Assembly: GCA_000620545.1 (NCBI GenBank)
Contig: JIBA01000003.1
Location: forward strand, 62,001-126,000
DNA from: Intrasporangiaceae bacterium URHB0013
GTDB lineage: Bacteria > Actinomycetota > Actinomycetes > Actinomycetales > Dermatophilaceae
DNA length: 64,000 nt
Direction of reading: 5' to 3'
In this document: positions 33,984 to 41,857 of the stretch, piece after piece
Layout: every line of letters begins with the position of its first letter
Numbering within the stretch: the first letter of the stretch is position 1
Made by a program: the position numbers and the translations under genes
The notes under the pieces: model-generated
Databases searched by the model: none
Told to the model about the DNA's origin: nothing
The model's input: only the letters and a program-made list of their open reading frames with translations

Positions 33984-34004
33984 TGTCGTCCCCTCGCCGC
34001 CTCA
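33971..34004. terminator. Terminator downstream of the sulfate operon
   Basis: TGAGGCGGCGAGG and CCTCGCCGCCTCA form a perfect 13-bp stem around an eight-base loop. It is placed to stop leftward transcripts from the sulfate importer before the Rrf2 promoter. Confidence 0.75.
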
Positions 34005-34058
34005 GTTCACTCGGTGACCCGAGCCGCCCGCTCTCGCCGCTCGGCGACGAGAGGAGCT

Positions 34059-34081
34059 TCACGGCATACGGTATGCCGTGA
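34059..34081. repeat. Inverted pair of the GGCATACG motif
   Basis: TCACGGCATAC and GTATGCCGTGA form 11-bp arms around one G, 55 bp after the cysA stop. The arms are two copies of the octamer that recurs throughout the window, here fused head to head. Confidence 0.75.
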
Positions 34082-34135
34082 CGCGTGCCCACGTCAGGTC
34101 GGTCTCATCGTGACAGTGCCGATCTGGACGCAGGG

Positions 34136-35146
34136 TCAGATCGCGAGAGCTGGGTCGACGTCGATGACGCTCGAGCGGCCGGTTGCGCGCGCATGGATCT
34201 TCTCGCCCTCGCGCAGCTGCAGCTCGGCAGCGTCGCGCCGCGTGATCTGCGCCGCGAACCGCTCACCCGACTCGGCGCGCAGCTCGACGCGCACCTCGAA
34301 GCCGAGCGGCACCACGCGTTCGACGACGGCGTCGATGACGCCGGGGGAGTCGACGACCTTGGCGTCGAGCGCGAGCGCGGTCGCCCGGTCGCGCTCGAGG
34401 GCGATGTCGTGCGGGCGGACGAGCTGACCGCCGAGGTGCGCGACGGAACCGAGGAATCCCATGACGAAGTCGTTGGCAGGGCGCTCGTAGAGCGTCACCG
34501 GGTCGCCGACCTGCTCGATGCGGCCCTTGTTGAGCACGGCGATCCGGTCGGCGACGTCGAGCGCCTCCTCCTGGTCGTGCGTGACGAGCACCGTCGTCAC
34601 GTGGACCTCGTCGTGCAGCCGACGCAGCCACTGGCGCAGGTCGGTCCGGACCTTGGCGTCTAGCGCCCCGAACGGCTCGTCGAGCAGCAGCACCTGGGGG
34701 TCGACGGCGAGAGCCCGGGCCAGCGCCATCCGCTGGCGCTGACCACCCGAGAGCTGCGCCGGGTAGCGGTGCTGGAAGCCGTCGAGCCCGACGATCTCGA
34801 GCAGCTCGTCCACCTTCTTGCGCGTCTCGGCCTTGGGGCGCTTGCGGATCGTCAGACCGAAGGCGACGTTGTCGCGGACCGTCATGTGCTTGAACGCGGC
34901 GTAGTGCTGGAAGACGAATCCGATCCCGCGCCGCTGCGGCGGCTCGTCGGTGACGTCTCGGCCCTCGATCGTCACGGTGCCGGAGTCGAGCTCCTCCAGC
35001 CCGGCGATCGAGCGCAGCAGCGTCGACTTGCCCGAGCCGCTCGGCCCGAGCAGGGCAGTGAGCGAGCCGCTCGGGATGTCGAGGCTCACGTCGTCGAGCG
35101 CGGCGAACGAGCCGTAGTTCTTCCGGGCGCTGGTCACGGTGATCAT
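34136..35146 (-). CDS. cysA: Sulfate/thiosulfate ABC importer ATPase
   Basis: This 336-residue ATP-binding subunit has [18 protein letters not shown] (Walker A), the Q-loop [14 protein letters not shown], the signature [15 protein letters not shown], Walker [12 protein letters not shown] and switch His in [11 protein letters not shown]-terminal TOBE-like regulatory domain follows (~235-336). Sequence and operon order (Sbp-CysT-CysW-CysA) identify it as the sulfate/thiosulfate importer subunit. It powers uptake through the CysT/CysW channel. The start overlaps the cysW stop by ATGA. Confidence 0.95.
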   Translation of the reverse strand: MITVTSARKNYGSFAALDDVSLDIPSGSLTALLGPSGSGKSTLLRSIAGLEELDSGTVTIEGRDVTDEPPQRRGIGFVFQHYAAFKHMTVRDNVAFGLTIRKRPKAETRKKVDELLEIVGLDGFQHRYPAQLSGGQRQRMALARALAVDPQVLLLDEPFGALDAKVRTDLRQWLRRLHDEVHVTTVLVTHDQEEALDVADRIAVLNKGRIEQVGDPVTLYERPANDFVMGFLGSVAHLGGQLVRPHDIALERDRATALALDAKVVDSPGVIDAVVERVVPLGFEVRVELRAESGERFAAQITRRDAAELQLREGEKIHARATGRSSVIDVDPALAI

Positions 35147-35949
35147 CGGTCGCTCCTCTTGCGGTCGAGCACGGTCATGAGCAGGAGCACGACGAGTGCG
35201 ATGCCCATGAGGAGGGTGGCGGCGGCATACGCGCCGTAGGTGTTGTGGTCGTCGATGTAGCGCGAGTGCACGAGGAGTGTGAGCGTCTGCGAGACCCCGG
35301 GGAAACCGGAGCTCACCATGATCACGGCGCCGAACTCACCGAGGGCGCGGGCGACCGTGAGGACGACGCCGTAGGTCAGGCCCCAGCGGATCGCCGGGAG
35401 GGTGATGCGCCAGAACGTCTGCCACCCGTTGGCGCCCAGCGTCGAGGCGGCCTGCTCCTGCTCCTGGCCGATCTCGTGCAGCACCGGCTCCACCTCGCGC
35501 ACGACGAAGGGGAGTGTCACGAAGATCGTCGCGAGCACCATGCCCGGGATGCCGAAGATCACCTGGAAGCCGGCCTGGTCGAGTGCGCCGAACCAGCCAC
35601 CCGCACCCCACAACATGATCAGGGCGACGCCGACGACGATCGGCGACACCGCGAACGGCAGGTCGACGACGGCCTGGAGCAGCCCGCGTCCGCGGAAGCG
35701 CCCGCGCACGAGGGCGAGCGCGGTCGCGACGCCGAAGACGACGTTGACCGGCACGGTGATCGCGACGATGAGCAGTGACAGGTTGAGCGCCGACCTGGCG
35801 GCCGGCGTCGAGATCGAGGCGAGGAACTCGGACAGCCCGGGCTCGAACGTGCGCCAGAGGATGACCCCGATCGGCACGGCGAGCAGGACGAAGAGGTAGC
35901 CGAGCGCGACGACGCGCAGTGACAGGCGGATGCCCCGGGAGACCCTCAT
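35143..35949 (-). CDS. cysW: Sulfate ABC importer permease
   Basis: This 268-residue permease has six membrane helices. The cytosolic coupling motif [20 protein letters not shown] (EAA loop) contacts CysA. The N-terminal [18 protein letters not shown] and the later helices follow the CysW pattern. It forms a heterodimer with CysT. It overlaps both neighbours by ATGA/GTGA-type junctions, consistent with equimolar production. Confidence 0.94.
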   Translation of the reverse strand: MRVSRGIRLSLRVVALGYLFVLLAVPIGVILWRTFEPGLSEFLASISTPAARSALNLSLLIVAITVPVNVVFGVATALALVRGRFRGRGLLQAVVDLPFAVSPIVVGVALIMLWGAGGWFGALDQAGFQVIFGIPGMVLATIFVTLPFVVREVEPVLHEIGQEQEQAASTLGANGWQTFWRITLPAIRWGLTYGVVLTVARALGEFGAVIMVSSGFPGVSQTLTLLVHSRYIDDHNTYGAYAAATLLMGIALVVLLLMTVLDRKRSDR

Positions 35950-36917
35950 GCGTCACGCTCCTCGCGTCGTTGGCTGCGGCCCGACACGACGCGCAGCAGG
36001 AGCAGCGTGACGAACGCGATCGCGAGCAGCGCGACCGAGACGGCGGCGGCGTTGAGCGGCCGGTCGATCTCGATCTGCTGCTGGATGTACTGGGAGGCCA
36101 CCTGCGTCTCGCGGGGGATGTTGCCGCCGATGAGCACGACCGAGCCGTACTCCCCGATGGCGCGCGCGAAGGCTAGTCCGGTGCCGCTGAGGATCGCCGG
36201 GGCCAGTGTGGGCAGCACGATGCGGCGGAAGGTCGTCCACGTGGAGGCGCCGAGCGAGGCGGCGGCCTCCTCGACCTCGTGGTCGGCCTCGATGAGCACC
36301 GGCTGCACCGACCGTACGACGAACGGCAGGGTGACGAAGAGCAGCGCGACGACGAGGCCCCACCGCGTCGCGTTGAGCTCGACGCCGATGGGGCTGTTGG
36401 GGCCGTAGAGCGAGAGCAGCACGATGCTCGCGACGATCGTCGGCAGCGCGAACGGCAGGTCGATGACGGCGTTGACGAAGCGCTTCCCGCGGAACTCATC
36501 ACGCACGAGCACCCACGCGACGAGCGTCCCGACGACGGCGTTGACCAGCGCCACGATCGCCGAGACGAGCACGGTCACCCACAGTGCGGCGACCGCGGCG
36601 GGCGCCGTCACCGCCTCCCAGAAGCCGGCCAGGCCCTCGTCGAAGGCCGCGACCGTCAGCGCCGCGAGCGGCAGCAGGACGATGACGCTGAGCCACAGGG
36701 TGACGACGCCGATGCCGAGTGGCCGACGCAGCGCCCGCAGGCCCCTCCCGTGGTGCTTCGGCCGCGCCGCGGCATCGCCTGGGTCGGCATACGGCGGGGC
36801 GCCACCTCCGTGAGGGTGTATGCCGTCCGGCGCGGTCGCGTCCGGACGCGGCGGCAGGGGCGCCACGTCCGTTCCCGGACGCGGGCCCCTGCGCTGCTGG
36901 TCGGTGTCAGACGTCAC
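35946..36917 (-). CDS. cysT: Sulfate ABC importer permease
   Basis: This 323-residue permease has a ~65-residue Pro/Gly/Asp-rich cytosolic leader, longer than in most CysT/CysU proteins. Six membrane helices follow, with the EAA loop SLGASTWTTFRRIVLPTLAP. The helix content and position next to cysW and the binding protein identify it. The GTG at 36917 overlaps the stop of the binding-protein gene. An internal start after the leader cannot be ruled out. Confidence 0.92.
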   Translation of the reverse strand: MTSDTDQQRRGPRPGTDVAPLPPRPDATAPDGIHPHGGGAPPYADPGDAAARPKHHGRGLRALRRPLGIGVVTLWLSVIVLLPLAALTVAAFDEGLAGFWEAVTAPAAVAALWVTVLVSAIVALVNAVVGTLVAWVLVRDEFRGKRFVNAVIDLPFALPTIVASIVLLSLYGPNSPIGVELNATRWGLVVALLFVTLPFVVRSVQPVLIEADHEVEEAAASLGASTWTTFRRIVLPTLAPAILSGTGLAFARAIGEYGSVVLIGGNIPRETQVASQYIQQQIEIDRPLNAAAVSVALLAIAFVTLLLLRVVSGRSQRREERDA

Positions 36918-37951
36918 TGCGTCGCCTGGTCGTAGATCTTGGCGATGTCACCGACGTCCTTCTTGAAGAGCGTGCTGTCGACCGTCTTCCATCCACCGAG
37001 GTCGGCGATCGTCCAGAGCTTCGTCGGGTCCGGGAACTTCGAGGCGTACTCCGCGGCGACCGTCTCGTCGACGGGGCGGAAGCCGGCCTCGGCGAGGAGC
37101 TTCTGCGCCTCCGGCGTGTAGAGGTACTCGTTGAACGCCGTGGCCTTGGCGAGGTTCGTGCTGCCCTTGAGGACGGCGGCGGGGTTCTCGATCTTGAAGG
37201 TGGTCGGCGGCGTCACGTGCTCGACGGGGTCGCCGTTCTTCTCGATGAAGAGGGCCTCGTTCTCGTAGCTGAGGAGCACGTCGCCGCTGCCCTGAAGGAA
37301 CGTCTCGGTCGCCTCACGGCCCGACTTCGGCTGGACCTTCACGTGGTCCTTGACGAGGGCCGAGACGTACGCCAGACCAGCCGCCTTGTCGGCGCCGCCG
37401 GTGCTCTTGGCGGCATACGGGGCGAGGAGGTTCCACTTCGCCGAGCCGGACGAGAAGGGGTTGGGGGTGACGACCTCGACGCCGGGCTTGAGCAGGTCGT
37501 CCCAGTCCTGAATGCCCTTGGGGTTGCCCTTGCGCACGACGATGGTCACGACCGAGCCGAAGGGGATCCCCTTGTGAGCGTTCGCGTTCCAGCCCGCGTC
37601 CACGAGACCCGCGTCGACGAGGCGCGTGATGTCGGGCTCGACCGAGAAGTTGACGAAGTCGGCCTCCGCGCCCGCGGCGACCTTGCGGCTCTGGTCGCCC
37701 GACGCGCCGTAGCTCTGCTGGAACTGCACGCCCCGGCCAGCCTCGGTCTTCTGGAAGGTGGGGATGACGACGTCGAAGCCGACCTTCGGGACGGCGTACG
37801 CGTAGAGGTTGATGGTGCTCGTCGCGGCGCCACCGGCGGCGGCCGTACCCGCCGCGGCGGTGGAGTCGCTGGCCCCGCCTCCGGCACATGCCGTCAGGCC
37901 GAGGGTCGCCGTGACGGCGATGGCTGCGATGGCGATCGAGGGGCGGCGCAT
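36914..37951 (-). CDS. sbp: Sulfate-binding lipoprotein
   Basis: This 345-residue exported protein has a lipoprotein leader: a basic start, a hydrophobic stretch and the lipobox LTAC, with the Cys at about residue 22. A Ser/Gly/Ala spacer follows. Mature features such as INLYAYAVPKVGF, SYGASGDQSRKV and FSSGSAKWNLLAPYA match the sulfate-binding protein family, including residues that contact sulfate through main-chain NH. The ATG at 37951 has CAGGAG upstream; a frame open to 38023 is less likely. It heads the operon. An A+T-rich leader of ~150 bp (to ~38110) should hold the promoter and any Rrf2 site. Confidence 0.94.
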   Translation of the reverse strand: MRRPSIAIAAIAVTATLGLTACAGGGASDSTAAAGTAAAGGAATSTINLYAYAVPKVGFDVVIPTFQKTEAGRGVQFQQSYGASGDQSRKVAAGAEADFVNFSVEPDITRLVDAGLVDAGWNANAHKGIPFGSVVTIVVRKGNPKGIQDWDDLLKPGVEVVTPNPFSSGSAKWNLLAPYAAKSTGGADKAAGLAYVSALVKDHVKVQPKSGREATETFLQGSGDVLLSYENEALFIEKNGDPVEHVTPPTTFKIENPAAVLKGSTNLAKATAFNEYLYTPEAQKLLAEAGFRPVDETVAAEYASKFPDPTKLWTIADLGGWKTVDSTLFKKDVGDIAKIYDQATQ

Positions 37952-38180
37952 GGTCGGCTCCTGAGGGGTGAGTGCGGCATCGGGGGTCGGGGGGTCGCGC
38001 CGCGGGTACGTCGCGCCGGGCAAGGCGGCAGCCGGTGCTGCTTTCCTATCCGATGCATGGGAGTTTCGAATAGCAGCGCGTTACTGGTCAAATAACTCGG
38101 CATTATGTCTCAGAGTGTGGTCCGGCACCGCTCGGCAGCCGCCGGTCGACGACCGCGGCGTCGCCCCGGGGCCGCCGTGC

Positions 38181-38663
38181 TCAGTCGGCGCGCGACAGGG
38201 ACCGGACGCGCAGCAGCGGCCCCACCATCGACGTGGTGGCCATGTCGGTGACGGCGTCCCCGGTCACGGTGACGCGTGCGCCCGGCTCGGCGTCGAGCAC
38301 CCACCCGGCCGGGAGCATCAGCTCCCACGTCGTGCCGTCGTCGGCGTCGAGCACGAGGGGCTGCATCTCCACCTCGACGCGCCTCAGCGTGCCGCGGGCG
38401 ACCACCGTCGCAGCCTGGCGGGACGTCGCCGCGCGAGCGGCCCGTCGCAGCTCCTCCGGGACACCGCCGGGCGGGCGCCCTTCACCCCCAGCCGGATCGA
38501 CCTGACGGCCGGACGCGGGTGGGTCCGCCCCCTCGGGCTGTTCGGGATGCGGCTCACCGGGCCCGGGTGGCCGGCCTCCGGCCGGACGCCGAGCGGGGAG
38601 GCCCCGGCGGCTGCCGGGACCTCCCCGTCGTTCGGGGCCTGCTGGCCCCCGTTGGTCGTTCAC
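38181..38663 (-). CDS. Small hypothetical protein, C-terminal domain supported
   Basis: The C-terminal ~75 residues (ARGTLRRVEVEMQPLVLDAD, then GTTWELMLPAGWVLDAE, then ARVTVTGDAVT) read as a small beta-barrel-like domain resembling DUF5818-type proteins. The first ~85 residues are Pro/Gly/Arg-rich and coincide with a strong hairpin, so they may not be translated. A GTG at 38663 follows the protease stop closely and gives 160 residues, but a start below 38590 is as likely. No signal peptide is clear. Function unknown. Confidence 0.45.
   Translation of the reverse strand: MNDQRGPAGPERRGGPGSRRGLPARRPAGGRPPGPGEPHPEQPEGADPPASGRQVDPAGGEGRPPGGVPEELRRAARAATSRQAATVVARGTLRRVEVEMQPLVLDADDGTTWELMLPAGWVLDAEPGARVTVTGDAVTDMATTSMVGPLLRVRSLSRAD
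38595..38626 (-). terminator. Terminator after the subtilisin-like protease
   Basis: GGGGAGGCCCCGGC and GCCGGGACCTCCCC pair at 13 of 14 positions with loop GGCT, 40 bp after the protease stop. It lies inside the frame of the next hypothetical protein, which argues for a later start of that protein. Confidence 0.75.
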
Positions 38664-38665
38664 CC

Positions 38666-41600
38666 CTACGGCACGTCCACCCGCACGATGGTCGGGTTGG
38701 GCAGGCCCTCGGAGCCGCTGTAGGCCACGGATCCGAGCCACTTGCCGGCCGTCAGTCCGGCGAACGCGAGCCGGATCGTGCCGGTCTGGCCAGTGACTGC
38801 CTGCGTCGGCCCGGTGACCGTCATGTTGGCGGGGGAGGCGGGAGCGTCACCCAGCAGCCAGGTGTGCAGCCGGTACGGCGACGAGACGTCGACGCCCCAG
38901 CCCTGGACCACGACGGTGTACGTGCCGGCGGCCGGGTTCACGAGGTTGACCTCCTCGGCCGACGTGCCCGAACCGCTCGACCCGACCTGCGTCGTGCCGT
39001 TGAAGACGCACATGTCGATGTCGCTGCCGGGCTTGACGTCGGCGTCGAACAGGCCGAACCGGGCGTACGTCATGCCGGCCGGCACGACGACGTCGTGCTT
39101 CGCGGCGTTCGGTGAGCTCAGCGAGCACGTCGAGTCGGTCGGGTCGTCGGCCACCGTGCCCGGCGTCACGACTGCCGGCACGAGCCCGCGCGCCGCCGTG
39201 CTGAACGGCCCGGTGTAGCCGAAGGTCACGTCGTACGACGTGCCCGCGACCGGAGCCGTGACCGTCCGCGGTGCGGCCAGGGCGACGGGCCGCACGACGA
39301 TCGGCGAACGCACGACGTGCTTGCCATCGGCCCACGTGAGGTTTCCGGCGGTGTACTGGTTGACGGCCGCGGTCGTCCGCTCCAGCCGCACGGTGAACGT
39401 GCCGGACTGGCCCGGTGCCAGGTTCAGCGTGGACGGCGAGACCGTCACGTTGAGCCCCGGCACGCTGGCCGACGCCGTGTACACGGACGACGCGGAGCCG
39501 ACGTTGGTGACCTTGCGGGTGACCGTCTGGACGCCGGCGAGGTCACCGACGGCGATCGAGGCCCCGTTGAAGTCGCTCGCGTCGGTCTTGAAGCCGGCAG
39601 CCGTCAGGGCCGAGCAGGTCGCGGGCCCGACGGCGCTCGAGCTGCCGCAGAGGAAGGCGAGCCAGTCGTTCCAGCCGCTGTCGTAGACGAGGCCGGGGTC
39701 GGCCGCAGCGTTCGGCTTCACGTGGCCGGCGCCCTGCGCGAAGGCCAGCGCGGCCGCGGACACGTCGTCCTTGACGTCATAGCCGGTCGTCATGAGCGCG
39801 CTCTTGACGGCCATCGGCGACCAGCTCGGGTGCAGGTCCTTGAGCAGGGCGGCGAGTCCCGCGACGTGCGGGGCCGACATCGACGTGCCGGAGAGCAGGT
39901 TGAAGCCGTATCCACGGTTCGTCGACGGCGAGACCGCCGCGAGGATGTCCTGCCCCGGCGCCATGACGTCCGGCTTGAGCAAGTCACCGCCGCCGGCGAG
40001 AAGCGGGCCGCGCGAGGAGAACGAGGCCGTGAACGGTGCAGGCGCGTTGGTGACGAGCTCGGCCTTGTTGATCGTCGCGGTCGCCCCTGCCGTGGCCGCG
40101 TACGCCTTGACGGCAGCGCGGTCGGTGTCCGCCAGGTGCACCGTCGGCACGATGTGCAGGTCGGCGTTGATCGAGTTCGGCGAGGTGTTGACGAGGATCA
40201 TGCCGACGCCGCCGGCCTCCTGGACCGCGAGGCTCTTGTTGGTGCGGCCCGTGACGCCACGGTCGCAGACCACGATCTTGCCGGCCACCTTGGCCGGGTC
40301 GAGCACCTTGGCACCGTCCGCGCTCGAGTAGCAGAGCGACAGCTTCGTGGCGTCTGCTCCGGGCAGGCCCACCGCGTTGGCGTCGACGAGCGGTGCGCTG
40401 ACAGCGCTGGCGGCGATGCTCGCGCCGTTGTAGGTCGAGCCGTTGCCGAGCGTGACCGAGCCGCGTCCGTCACGGTTGTGCGTGCCGGCGGCGACAGTGG
40501 TCACCCACGGCGACGGGTGGGCGACGGTCGAGGCCGTCGGCCCGCTGTTGCCGGCCGAGGCCGAGACGAAGATGCCGGCGTTGGCCGCGAAGAGGAAGGC
40601 GATCTCGGCCGGGTCGGCGAAGTTGGTCAGCGAGCCGCTGACCGAGTAGTTGATGACGTCGACGCCGTCGGCGACGGACTGGTCGATGGCCGCCACGAGG
40701 TCGGAGGTCGTGCCGCCCGCCGTGTCACCGCTCTCCGTCGACCACAGCGCCTTGTACGTCGAGATGCGGGCTCGCGGTGCGATGCCGCTGATGCCGTTGG
40801 GGGCGATGCCCGCGGCGGCGCCGCTGACCGGCACGGCGTGGTTGCCGCCCGAGGTGCTCGAGGTGTGCGTCCCGTGACCGTTGTAGTCACGCGGGGAGTT
40901 GAACTCCCACGGCTTGTCCCTGTCGATCGCGGCGTTGCCGCCCTGGCCCTCGTTGAAGTACCGGGCCCCGATGAGCTTCTGGTTGCAGAGCGAGTTGTTC
41001 CACTGCTCGCCGTTCTGGCACTTCGCGTTCCAAGCCGGGATCTGCTGGTACGCAAGGCGGCCCGTGGCTGCGCGCGTCGGGATGCCGTTCGCGTCGACGC
41101 GGTCGGTGAACGACAGCGACTCGGGCCAGATGCCGGAGTCGATGATCCCGATGACGATGTCCTCACCCGCACTCTTCGTGCCGCCGAGCTGGTCCCAGAG
41201 GCCGCCCTTGTCCGTGAGGCCGAGGAAGCCGGGCGTCGTCGACGTGTCGATGGTGTACGTCTGCTGCTTGGAGACGGCGAGGACGCCGGCCGTCGAACGC
41301 ATCGCCTTGGCCTGGGCACCGGTGAGGCGCGCGGCGAAGCCGTTGTAGGTGTAGGCGTAGTCGTAGAGCCGCGTGGTGGCACCGACCGAGCGCAGGGCGT
41401 TCCCGTGCTTGCTCTTGAGGTTGTCGGCCCAGCGCGTCACGGCGGTCGACGTGACGTCGATCTTGGAGCCCTTGGCGGGCTTCGTTGCGGCGTAGCCGGG
41501 GGTGGACCCGTCGTAGGCGACGACCGGGAGGTCGGCCATCTGGACGACGTAGACGCCGTCGGTGTCGACGCTGCCGGCGGCTGCCGGGGCGGCGGAGGTG

Positions 41601-41701
41601 GAGGAGGCGGCGGCGGTGGAGGCGGCGTCGGCCGCCCCGGTCCCGGCGACGCTGAGGGCTAGCGGCACTGCGGCGAGCGCCGCAAACCATCGACGATTCA
41701 T
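38666..41701 (-). CDS. Secreted subtilisin-like (S8) serine protease
   Basis: This 1011-residue exported protease has a signal peptide at 1-27 and a propeptide inhibitor (I9-like: VYVVQMADLPVVAYDG). The S8 catalytic triad is Asp 188 (IIDSGIWPES), His 276 (NGHGTHTSS) and Ser 607 (LSGTSMSAPH). A protease-associated domain is inserted between His and Ser (~400-540). An Fn3-like domain (~715-820) and a pre-peptidase C-terminal domain complete it. The DSGIWPES form and the PA insertion resemble plant-type subtilases, also found in actinobacteria. No sorting signal is seen, so it is probably released. AGGAG precedes ATG 41701. Confidence 0.94.
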   Translation of the reverse strand: MNRRWFAALAAVPLALSVAGTGAADAASTAAASSTSAAPAAAGSVDTDGVYVVQMADLPVVAYDGSTPGYAATKPAKGSKIDVTSTAVTRWADNLKSKHGNALRSVGATTRLYDYAYTYNGFAARLTGAQAKAMRSTAGVLAVSKQQTYTIDTSTTPGFLGLTDKGGLWDQLGGTKSAGEDIVIGIIDSGIWPESLSFTDRVDANGIPTRAATGRLAYQQIPAWNAKCQNGEQWNNSLCNQKLIGARYFNEGQGGNAAIDRDKPWEFNSPRDYNGHGTHTSSTSGGNHAVPVSGAAAGIAPNGISGIAPRARISTYKALWSTESGDTAGGTTSDLVAAIDQSVADGVDVINYSVSGSLTNFADPAEIAFLFAANAGIFVSASAGNSGPTASTVAHPSPWVTTVAAGTHNRDGRGSVTLGNGSTYNGASIAASAVSAPLVDANAVGLPGADATKLSLCYSSADGAKVLDPAKVAGKIVVCDRGVTGRTNKSLAVQEAGGVGMILVNTSPNSINADLHIVPTVHLADTDRAAVKAYAATAGATATINKAELVTNAPAPFTASFSSRGPLLAGGGDLLKPDVMAPGQDILAAVSPSTNRGYGFNLLSGTSMSAPHVAGLAALLKDLHPSWSPMAVKSALMTTGYDVKDDVSAAALAFAQGAGHVKPNAAADPGLVYDSGWNDWLAFLCGSSSAVGPATCSALTAAGFKTDASDFNGASIAVGDLAGVQTVTRKVTNVGSASSVYTASASVPGLNVTVSPSTLNLAPGQSGTFTVRLERTTAAVNQYTAGNLTWADGKHVVRSPIVVRPVALAAPRTVTAPVAGTSYDVTFGYTGPFSTAARGLVPAVVTPGTVADDPTDSTCSLSSPNAAKHDVVVPAGMTYARFGLFDADVKPGSDIDMCVFNGTTQVGSSGSGTSAEEVNLVNPAAGTYTVVVQGWGVDVSSPYRLHTWLLGDAPASPANMTVTGPTQAVTGQTGTIRLAFAGLTAGKWLGSVAYSGSEGLPNPTIVRVDVP

Positions 41702-41857
41702 GGTTCTCCTGAGGTGTTTTCCCCGAGCCGGCGCATGGGCGGACTGCTGCACCCATGTGGCAAGGACCATAACCGCGCAGGCCACCTTTTGGGGAGGGTT
41801 CTGCGCGAATGACTTCCTGCCCTTGACGTGGTCCTTCAGCCGTTCGTGTCGGGCCCC

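Noticed and set aside
39317-41662. Long open frame opposite the protease, with a poly-Gly run
   Set aside because: The minus strand holds the intact Asp/His/Ser triad and a signal peptide. The poly-Gly tract is the complement of Ala/Ser-rich codons of the leader.
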